From: an uncultured Clostridia bacterium
GTDB taxonomy: Bacteria > Bacillota > Clostridia > Oscillospirales > Acutalibacteraceae
Assembly (NCBI GenBank): GCA_946186245.1
Contig: CAMHMN010000001.1
Location: forward strand, 124,001-188,000
Length of the DNA stretch: 64,000 bases
Reading direction: 5' to 3'
Of this stretch, positions 26,866 through 34,139 are shown piece by piece. How positions within the stretch are numbered: the first letter of the stretch is position 1; the number at the start of each line of letters is the position of its first letter. Below the pieces are notes generated by a model. It was not told where the DNA came from, did no database searches, and saw only the letters and a list, made by a program, of their open reading frames with translations. Position numbers and translations under genes: made by a program.

Positions 26866-28467
26866 ATGTATAAAATTACTTGCCCGTATTGCTTTGAAAC
26901 CTTTGATGATACGGCGGTTCATTTCAGATCGGAATATGTTTCAGACGAAAATGACAACCCGCTTCCGGACGAATACAGCGATATAGAAGAATTCAAAGCG
27001 AATTTCAGAGGATCCGACGAGGAAAGACAACGGATCATGCGGGAATACGAAGAGTGGAATTTCTTCCGTGAAGGCGAAGACAAAGGCTGGAACGGATGTC
27101 TGGGATATCAGGGATTCTGGGCGAGATTCAAAGACGGCAACGGAACCACAGAAAAGAACCCTGAGGACGATGTGCTTGGCGTAAAGGCGTACCACCGCCG
27201 GATCATCAATCCCTATAATCCTATGCACAACAAGTACCTGATTTACCAGGGAAATGATTTCTTCATCCGAGACAGTCAGGGCATGGTATACCAGATTGTT
27301 CTGAAAAACGGACAGAAGTGTCACAGACGTGTCTGTCCTCACTGTCATAACCCGTTGCCCAATCAGTACGGTTTGTCCAGCGTGAAGTTTATTACGGTGG
27401 TCGGTATTACCGGTGCCGGTAAAACGGTTTATATCTCCCAGCTTCTCAAGGGAATGCAGCAGTATGTCACAAAAGTCGGTATGTCTGCCAGAAGGACCAC
27501 CCCCAGTCCCCGTATTTATATCGAGGCCAACAAGATCGCCGCAGGCGAGCCTGTTCCTGCTTCGACCCCTGCGGGCGATTTCCAGCAGCCGCTTTTTTAT
27601 GACATCGTGAGTGAAAACCCCAGAAATCGCAACGAGAAAATCACCGAAACCTTTGTTATCTACGATATCGCCGGCGAGCTTTTTAAGGATCAGTATAAAG
27701 AGAGTCTGCCGGTTTTTGCCGAATTCATCACAAAAGCCGACGGCATCATTCTGCTGATAGATCCGTCGCAGTTCCAGAGCATCATCAATTCGGGAAGTAC
27801 GAACAACGATGAAAAGGTCACGCCGAGTTCCGCACTCAACGCGATACACGAGCTTATCAATCCCGACACCACGATAAAAAGCAGAGTGCCGATTGCCGTA
27901 TGTATTTCCAAGATCGATATGGAAGAAGTCCAGGAAGTCCTGGATGACAATCTGAAGAATCTGCTTGTCGAATCGGTGGAAGGCATTGAAGGACGGGACG
28001 GATTCTGTATGCCTGTCTTTAAGGCGGTGTCGCACAATCCGATAGCCAAAGGACTGCACAATTTCATCAAAGCCGAGGATATGGATCTGGCGATGACGCT
28101 GCACAGGAACTATCTGCACTACAGCTTTTTTGCCTTTACCGCCCTCGGATGCAATACCAGCGAAGTCAAAAAGGAAATTGACGGCAAGGAAGTGGTATAT
28201 TCCGTACCGATCGGACCCGTTCTTCCAAAGAGAATCGAAGAGCCGCTTTTCTGGCTCTTCAAGAACTTCGGATATATCACAAGCGATGTGCGGTGTTATC
28301 TGGAACCGGTGAAATGCCCCGTGTGCCATTCGCAGAATGTGCACGAACTTCCTGAGGAGCAGCAGACAATTGTCGAAAAGGTCGGTCTTTTCAAGAAAGT
28401 GGAGCGAAAGGTCAATTTCTGCTGCGAAAACCCGGGATGTCAGTATAAATGGTGGCAGGATAATTAA
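26866..28467 (+). CDS. GTPase with N- and C-terminal zinc ribbons
   Basis: 533 aa. ATG at 26866 has AGGAGA seven bases upstream; a longer open frame from 26617 runs through the repeat element and is rejected. A split CxxC pair at the N-terminus (CPYC near 6-9; VCPHC near 155) forms a likely zinc ribbon. The G domain follows: P-loop GITGAGKT near 180-187, Walker B/G3 YDIAGE near 266, and SKID near 347 as G4. A second cysteine set (CPVC near 484; CCENPGC near 520) ends the protein. Similar ribbon-bearing GTPases pair with GTPase-associated proteins in bacterial NTP-dependent conflict-type systems. No membrane segments. Confidence 0.8.
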   Translation: MYKITCPYCFETFDDTAVHFRSEYVSDENDNPLPDEYSDIEEFKANFRGSDEERQRIMREYEEWNFFREGEDKGWNGCLGYQGFWARFKDGNGTTEKNPEDDVLGVKAYHRRIINPYNPMHNKYLIYQGNDFFIRDSQGMVYQIVLKNGQKCHRRVCPHCHNPLPNQYGLSSVKFITVVGITGAGKTVYISQLLKGMQQYVTKVGMSARRTTPSPRIYIEANKIAAGEPVPASTPAGDFQQPLFYDIVSENPRNRNEKITETFVIYDIAGELFKDQYKESLPVFAEFITKADGIILLIDPSQFQSIINSGSTNNDEKVTPSSALNAIHELINPDTTIKSRVPIAVCISKIDMEEVQEVLDDNLKNLLVESVEGIEGRDGFCMPVFKAVSHNPIAKGLHNFIKAEDMDLAMTLHRNYLHYSFFAFTALGCNTSEVKKEIDGKEVVYSVPIGPVLPKRIEEPLFWLFKNFGYITSDVRCYLEPVKCPVCHSQNVHELPEEQQTIVEKVGLFKKVERKVNFCCENPGCQYKWWQDN

Positions 28468-28502
28468 CGGTTACATATAACTTAGCTAATGGAGGTGTTT
28501 TT

Positions 28503-31499
28503 TTGTCCGAGAAATTTTATCAGTGTTGTTATACCAATCTGGTTTCGCAAGAAAACAGCATGGCGCGTGCCGGGTGGCAGACGGTAGCCTGTTCGCCGGC
28601 TATGCCCAGAGGACTGGATAACAGCTGCTCGTCGATACAGGGCGGATATTCGTCAATCGCCAAGAATGTGATGGACGCCTACGGCAAGGCAAAAGTGTGG
28701 AATTATTCATGTGACGGGAAGTATATGTACGTCACCTGCTGTGATTTTGGCAGCAGCCTGGACGTGAGAGGCAGAGCCAATATGTTTGCACATACGTTCT
28801 GCCTTCCCTGTGACGCAAACGGCATTATTTCTGATGCCAATGAATTTTTGGGAATCAAAGAAGAAAATTTCAAATCCAATGTCAAGGACGCCGAGGTAAT
28901 CCCTGAAAAGCTGGCATACGATGTCCCTATGAACATTCAGTCTGCCATGAAGAAGGCTTCGCTTACCGAGGAATCATACCGGACCCTGATCAGGTGTGTT
29001 TACACGCAGCTTTCCGATAAAAAAAGCCCTGATTCCCTGTATATCGGCTACAGCGACGATATTGACGAGATGAAGGCGATCTTATATTGCATTTACAATG
29101 CGATGCCGTTCTTTGTGAGAAAGAAGCTCACCGTTGAAACCGAAAGCGTGCAGAAGGCGAAAAACGCCAATCTGATATTCAGTAAGAACGCGCCTTCTCA
29201 CAAGCGATATGTAATTCCGTCCACGGGAGACAACAGCATTCTCGGCAAGAGAGAACTGAATACGGTTGTCAAGAACGGCTTTGTGGATTATGCGGTCAAT
29301 ATGGTTTTTTCGGAACATTGGGACGAGAGAGCTATGGAGAGCTATTTTGACTCACTGGAAAAGGGCGCGATCAATTACGGTGATGTTTCCGCCTCCGATA
29401 ACAGGGTATTGAAAATCGCTCATCTTCAGATTGTGGAAGGCAACAGCAATCTGAGCCAGATGGATGACGATGATTTGCAGTCCCGTCTGAGCGACGCGCT
29501 GTTTGCCGCCAGGAATAACGCCAGTCCTGCCATGACTGCGTATATCAGTGCGCTTATGAAGGAAATCATGGGCAGAAATATCATACTGACAGACGGCATG
29601 GAAGAAGCGCTTTCAGAACTTGCGGGAGGCAGTGAACAGGGCGGAATCAACAAAGTATTTGAAGAATACAGCATTTATCGGTTTACGAATCTTGAAGTGG
29701 CGGAAGCAGCCAGGAAACTCCAGCAGATGCCAGACTCGGCGCGTGACGTAATGATCAGAAATCTGATATCGTATCCCAACGGCGTCAAGATTGTCCAGTC
29801 TTATTATTTGAATTACGCTGTGTCGGAGACCTCGTCATGGGAAGACTTCGCCAAAGTGTTCCGCCGCCTGATCGTCATAAAGAATATGGCTGAGGTGTGC
29901 ACCAAAATCTGGGGCAAAGCATGGTCAAAATATCAGCACGAAGTGGTGGGAAATCCTGTTGCATCTTTTCAATCATTCATGGAGCTTGTCAATGAGTTTT
30001 CTCCCAGGCAAATCAACAGTGCCCGCTTAAACGCACAGGATTTTTACTGGAAGAAGATGAATCTCGACAGTTTTTCATTCGACCTTGAGCAGGAATACGC
30101 AGTTTTTGCCAGGACGGACAATGCTCTTTCGTGCTTTATCAGTGAATTGTTCTCGGTTGTCAAAAGCTATGACGGCCGCAAGAAGTCTTCCTTCTGTAAA
30201 AATCTGAATGCCCTTTTCTGTAAGAACAAGGTAATCTCAAATCCCCAGCAGGTTTCCGTGTGGTTAAGCAAAATCATCCGTTATATCGGCGTGAACGGCA
30301 ATACGGAGGCTGTCTTTGTCTCATGGATAGAGCTAGCGCTTTCCATTTCGCAGGATGTTTTTGAAAAACTGTATACTCTGTCCCACATGATCAAGCAGGA
30401 TTCTTCGGGTGAATTCCTGTCATTGCTCGCCCAAATTCTGTCTTCCGTCGACCAGCTGGAGTCAGGACAGAGAGTCCGCGCATTGATATTCATTGTTCTG
30501 ATGGATATGTGCCGTTTATACGATGTCGATGAAACGCAATTCGTCGGTCTTGATATATGGCTTGGAGTTGCAGGAATCACGCACAGCAATCCCTTTAGCC
30601 TGTTGGATGAACTGGAATCCGCACAGATCTTCGAGTCTGATCCGGAACGCACAGCTCTTGAAAGTGAAATACTCAAAAAAGAGGAAGGAATCAAGCAACT
30701 CAGCGAGTTTGTTTCCCAGAAAGGCAGCAGATCAAAACTTGCAAAGGAATGGCTTTCTGCTGTCACCAAGCGGGCCAAAGCTCAAGAAAAAGAAAAAAAC
30801 AAGAGCAGCGGAAAAGGCTTTTTGGGCTTTATCGGCGGAAAAACCAACAAGGCAGACCATAATCGTGACAATAATCGCGACGCGGAGGAAGACAGCTATC
30901 CGACCGACCGGTATGCCGATATGGGAAGGACTTCCGGCAGGAACCGCTACGAGGAGGAAGACAGCTATCCGACCGACCGGTATGCCGATATGGGAAGGAC
31001 TTCCGGCAGGAACCGCTACACGGAGGAAGACAGCTATCCGACAGACCGGTATGCCGATACGGGAAGGACTTCCGGCAGGAACCGCTACACGGAGGAAGAC
31101 AGCTATCCGACCGACCGGTATGCCGATATGGGAAGGACTTCCGGCAGGAACCGCTACATGGAGGAAGACAGCTATCCGACCGACCGGTATGCCGATACGG
31201 GAAGGAATTCCGGCAGGAACCGCTACGCGGAGGAGGACAGCTATCCGACTGACCGGTATGCCGGCACGGGAAGAACTTCCGGCAGAAACGGGTCTTTTAG
31301 GGAGGATTATTTTTCCGATGATGACTACTCCCAACCGAGCCGACAGCCGGATAGAAGCAGTTATCTCCGGGATACGCATCGCCAGACAACCGGGAATAGG
31401 GAAGGGAACTTCACCAGACCGGAAGATGATAAGGAAAGCGATAGCAAACGCTTCGGCGGCATAAAATCGTTTTTGGGCAAGAAGAAAAAAGACGACTAG
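28503..31499 (+). CDS. Large GTPase-associated (GAP1-like) protein with C-terminal 23-aa repeats
   Basis: 998 aa with a TTG start and GGAGGTG upstream. The first ~250 residues (FYQCCYTNL, GWQTVACSPAMP, GRANMFAHTFCLP) resemble the N-terminal domain of GTPase-associated protein 1 families, inferred from pattern only. The middle is helical. A lysine-rich linker near 755-785 is followed by six nearly identical 23-residue units (EEDSYPTDRYAD…), then a charged tail ending in basic residues. The tail is hydrophilic and likely disordered. It lies 35 bases after the zinc-ribbon GTPase gene, as expected for a GTPase and its partner. Confidence 0.7.
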   Translation: MSEKFYQCCYTNLVSQENSMARAGWQTVACSPAMPRGLDNSCSSIQGGYSSIAKNVMDAYGKAKVWNYSCDGKYMYVTCCDFGSSLDVRGRANMFAHTFCLPCDANGIISDANEFLGIKEENFKSNVKDAEVIPEKLAYDVPMNIQSAMKKASLTEESYRTLIRCVYTQLSDKKSPDSLYIGYSDDIDEMKAILYCIYNAMPFFVRKKLTVETESVQKAKNANLIFSKNAPSHKRYVIPSTGDNSILGKRELNTVVKNGFVDYAVNMVFSEHWDERAMESYFDSLEKGAINYGDVSASDNRVLKIAHLQIVEGNSNLSQMDDDDLQSRLSDALFAARNNASPAMTAYISALMKEIMGRNIILTDGMEEALSELAGGSEQGGINKVFEEYSIYRFTNLEVAEAARKLQQMPDSARDVMIRNLISYPNGVKIVQSYYLNYAVSETSSWEDFAKVFRRLIVIKNMAEVCTKIWGKAWSKYQHEVVGNPVASFQSFMELVNEFSPRQINSARLNAQDFYWKKMNLDSFSFDLEQEYAVFARTDNALSCFISELFSVVKSYDGRKKSSFCKNLNALFCKNKVISNPQQVSVWLSKIIRYIGVNGNTEAVFVSWIELALSISQDVFEKLYTLSHMIKQDSSGEFLSLLAQILSSVDQLESGQRVRALIFIVLMDMCRLYDVDETQFVGLDIWLGVAGITHSNPFSLLDELESAQIFESDPERTALESEILKKEEGIKQLSEFVSQKGSRSKLAKEWLSAVTKRAKAQEKEKNKSSGKGFLGFIGGKTNKADHNRDNNRDAEEDSYPTDRYADMGRTSGRNRYEEEDSYPTDRYADMGRTSGRNRYTEEDSYPTDRYADTGRTSGRNRYTEEDSYPTDRYADMGRTSGRNRYMEEDSYPTDRYADTGRNSGRNRYAEEDSYPTDRYAGTGRTSGRNGSFREDYFSDDDYSQPSRQPDRSSYLRDTHRQTTGNREGNFTRPEDDKESDSKRFGGIKSFLGKKKKDD
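30885..31298 (+). repeat. Six tandem 69-bp repeats within the GAP1-like gene
   Basis: Six in-frame 69-bp units, each starting GAGGAAGACAGCTATCCGAC or a close variant, encode 23-residue repeats. Units 1-5 are nearly identical at the DNA level and the last diverges. Such repeats can gain or lose units by slippage while keeping the frame. Confidence 0.95.
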
Positions 31500-31551
31500 A
31501 TGCCTGAATGACTGGATAACTAGATAATTAAGTAAATTTTTTCGTTGTAAT

Positions 31552-31596
31552 AAGAAACTGATTGATCGATTCTATGAATAGAGCAATCAGTTTCTT
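31552..31596 (+). terminator. Hairpin between the GAP1-like and pseudokinase genes
   Basis: AAGAAACTGATTG pairs perfectly with CAATCAGTTTCTT (13 bp, 19-base loop). Only CCTGTAC follows, so there may be partial read-through into the next gene. The pseudokinase gene begins 36 bases later. Confidence 0.6.
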
Positions 31597-31632
31597 CCTG
31601 TACAATAATACATTTTTAGGATTGATTAGTAG

Positions 31633-33024
31633 ATGCGAGATTATTTCAAAAAAACGGTAATTCTTGCAATGATCAGTGGAATCGCCGTAGCGCTGTATTT
31701 TTTGCCTGAATTCTTTTATCTGAATACAGATGGTAATTCGTCAGCTCATGATCACGTCTACGGAGAATGGCAGATAATGAAACCGGCGCGTTTTTTCCTT
31801 TTCGGTGAAAAATACAGAGTCTGCACGGAATGCGGACATTCAGATTACAGTTTGATTGTTTTTCCGACGCTGACACATTATCTTAATGCGATTGGGGCCA
31901 TTATCGTCATTGTTCTGATCATCCGCCTTTTATGGAAAAGTGAAAAGATCAGATTCAGGACGACGCCTTATTATTCGGAAAGTGATCTTGTTTTCAGCAC
32001 CATTCATGGGAACGGCGTGTATGAATTAGTAGATGAAGCCTATTTTGATCCCCTGAATCCAAAGTCAGATCATAAAAAGAGCTATATTCTGAGAAATATC
32101 AACACCAAGGAAGAATTCTTTGCCGAAGCGATCGGACTTCAGGAGCAGAACCGATATGCCGAGCTGGTTATGATGCCTGTGTCGAGAAAGGAAATCCTCT
32201 GGCCGTTTGATATCGCTGTCAGCAGTCGGAATGACCTGAGTGATATTTCGGTCATGACGTACTATTCAGATATTCCCTGGGAGGATAAACGCAAGACGAA
32301 GGCGTTTGTTCTTTTCCCGGTAAACGGTTACGGCAACATGATCAATACGGAAACATGGTTAAGAAAGCTGAGCCATTCCGCAAACTGGAATAATGCCAGG
32401 GTAATGGAATACATCAAGAGCTTATTACTGATTATCAGCGGACTGAATCATGCGGGGTATCTTTATTATGATTTCCATATGGATAAGGTGCTGGTTGATC
32501 AGGAGGATCATGTGATGCTCAATTTTTCTCATCTGATATTCAGTCAGAATCCATCAGATGATAAGCGTGTTTCTCAGGATTTATCCAGGTACCCGATAGA
32601 AACTGCCGAACCTGCTACCTATGCGCGGAAAAACAAAACGCTGGACGTTCAGTGCCAGAATTACAGCTTGTGCGCCTATTTATTCCGTATCATGTTTAAC
32701 CGCTGGCCTTACGACGGCAGGCTGCTGGATTATCTCAGTGATATAAATCCGCAGGAGCACTACACCAAATACCGCAAATACCAGGAAATGCCTGTTTTTA
32801 TTTTCGATCCGTCAGACGATCGGAATCAGCTGGGCACCTTTACGGAGGAGCTTGCCCTGATAGAGCTCTGGGAAAAATGCCCTGAAATCGTAAAGGAAGA
32901 ATTCATCAGAATATTGTGCTGGGACAATGCGCAACGCACGAAAGAACCTTACAGCCGGAGCGCGGATGAATGGCTCTCCTTGTTGTCTCAGGCAGGGCTG
33001 ATAAAATTAACTAATAGCAAATAG
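31633..33024 (+). CDS. Membrane-anchored pseudokinase
   Basis: 463 aa. Two transmembrane helices (about 8-27 and 83-102) flank an outside loop with HDHVYGEW … RVCTECGH, a small zinc-ribbon-like motif common in clostridial surface proteins. The cytoplasmic remainder matches the atypical kinase at 1621-2877 in order: GYLYYDFHMDKVLVD in place of its catalytic loop, NYSLCAYLFRIMF, WPYDGRLLD and PVFIFDP. The catalytic-loop aspartate is kept in YYDF but the DFG aspartate is missing (LNFS) and no glycine-rich loop is visible. It is therefore probably inactive as a kinase and acts as a membrane scaffold or sensor. ATG at 31633 is the first in-frame start. Confidence 0.7.
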   Translation: MRDYFKKTVILAMISGIAVALYFLPEFFYLNTDGNSSAHDHVYGEWQIMKPARFFLFGEKYRVCTECGHSDYSLIVFPTLTHYLNAIGAIIVIVLIIRLLWKSEKIRFRTTPYYSESDLVFSTIHGNGVYELVDEAYFDPLNPKSDHKKSYILRNINTKEEFFAEAIGLQEQNRYAELVMMPVSRKEILWPFDIAVSSRNDLSDISVMTYYSDIPWEDKRKTKAFVLFPVNGYGNMINTETWLRKLSHSANWNNARVMEYIKSLLLIISGLNHAGYLYYDFHMDKVLVDQEDHVMLNFSHLIFSQNPSDDKRVSQDLSRYPIETAEPATYARKNKTLDVQCQNYSLCAYLFRIMFNRWPYDGRLLDYLSDINPQEHYTKYRKYQEMPVFIFDPSDDRNQLGTFTEELALIELWEKCPEIVKEEFIRILCWDNAQRTKEPYSRSADEWLSLLSQAGLIKLTNSK

Positions 33025-33051
33025 TATTCAGAAAACAGGAGGAATATCAGC

Positions 33052-34125
33052 TTGAGCAAAAATATGATAATGGATGATTTGATAAAGAATTTCTTTATAG
33101 AGCGAAAAATGGAATTATCCGCCAACGGCAATCTGCTGAATCTTGTAGTGCACGAAAACGGCAAGGATATTTTAAAAGATGAGGAAAAGCTGATCCGATG
33201 CCTGGAGGACAAGCATGCCGAAAAAGCCTATATTTATCGCCTTTGTATCATGACGGGAATTCCCGGTTTTGACGATCTGCTGCTTTGTGACATGCGCACG
33301 ATCAATGTGGATCTGACCCGATATATCAGAAACGCTGTCCATCAAACGGGTTTTGAGATGAACACCATTCTTTCCTTGGTGACGGAGCTTCTGGTCTCCA
33401 TGGACGCCTATGAGATGATTTCGGCAGATGTTCGCTCGGATGAGGAGCTTCTGCCGGACAACTTCAGTTATCCCATTCCGGAATGTATTTATGAGGACGA
33501 GCTGCATGCGGTTTCTTCCGAGTTTTACAGATTCAACAGAATGATCAGATCCGGCAAGATGACGATGGATGAGATCGATCTGGATAAACTCACGCCTCTT
33601 GTCAAAGCAGGCATTCCGCAGGCCAAGTACTTTATGGGATATTACATGCTTTACGGCGGTCCGACGCAGGAGGTTTGTCAAGACGGAATCAGACTGATCA
33701 AAGAATCTGCCGTTTCGGGATGCGCGGAAGCTGCCGCGGCACTGGGCGATTATTATTACCAGAAAGGCGGATTGTATTACTGGAGCGAGGCGTATCACTG
33801 GTATACCGGTCCCGGCGCGCTTGCGCTGAATGAATACCAGAAAAACGCGGTCAAGAACATACTGAATCATAAATATTTTAACAGAAAAATACTGATTTTC
33901 ACATTGGCGGTAATTGTAGCGTTTTTCATAATGATTCTGATTGCACCGGCAGCGCCGTTGTATGCGCCGATGCGTATCCTCGGCGTCATATGCACGTTGC
34001 TTCAGGTCGGCGTCTTCTTGGTGACGGCGAGGAGATTTATGAAATATCCTTATGAATTCATTTATTACTTGCCGTTGTCATCATTTTGTATCATGTTTGT
34101 ATACTTTATGATTAGAATGTTTTGA
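33052..34125 (+). CDS. Sel1-like repeat protein with C-terminal membrane helices
   Basis: 357 aa, TTG start with ACAGGAGGAAT upstream. The N-terminal ~270 residues are cytoplasmic. Residues ~185-265 contain two to three Sel1/TPR-like units (AKYFMGYYMLYGG, AAAALGDYYYQKGG, YHWYTGPGA). Three hydrophobic helices (about 281-303, 308-326 and 335-356) anchor the C-terminus. It is likely a membrane-bound adaptor. It lies 27 bases after the pseudokinase gene and 14 bases before the polytopic gene. Confidence 0.7.
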   Translation: MSKNMIMDDLIKNFFIERKMELSANGNLLNLVVHENGKDILKDEEKLIRCLEDKHAEKAYIYRLCIMTGIPGFDDLLLCDMRTINVDLTRYIRNAVHQTGFEMNTILSLVTELLVSMDAYEMISADVRSDEELLPDNFSYPIPECIYEDELHAVSSEFYRFNRMIRSGKMTMDEIDLDKLTPLVKAGIPQAKYFMGYYMLYGGPTQEVCQDGIRLIKESAVSGCAEAAAALGDYYYQKGGLYYWSEAYHWYTGPGALALNEYQKNAVKNILNHKYFNRKILIFTLAVIVAFFIMILIAPAAPLYAPMRILGVICTLLQVGVFLVTARRFMKYPYEFIYYLPLSSFCIMFVYFMIRMF

Positions 34126-34139
34126 GAGGTCTTTGAGAT

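Noticed and set aside
26941..28344. 467-codon minus-strand open frame opposite the zinc-ribbon GTPase
   Set aside because: GTPase motifs and cysteine ribbons are on the plus strand; the reverse frame shows no domain.
30885..31298. CRISPR array
   Set aside because: Units are contiguous, lack spacers and encode a protein repeat.
30523..31464. Alternative plus-strand frame (and an antisense one) open across the 69-bp repeats
   Set aside because: The repeat length is a multiple of three, which keeps all frames open; only the frame joined to the 998-aa protein has a proper start.
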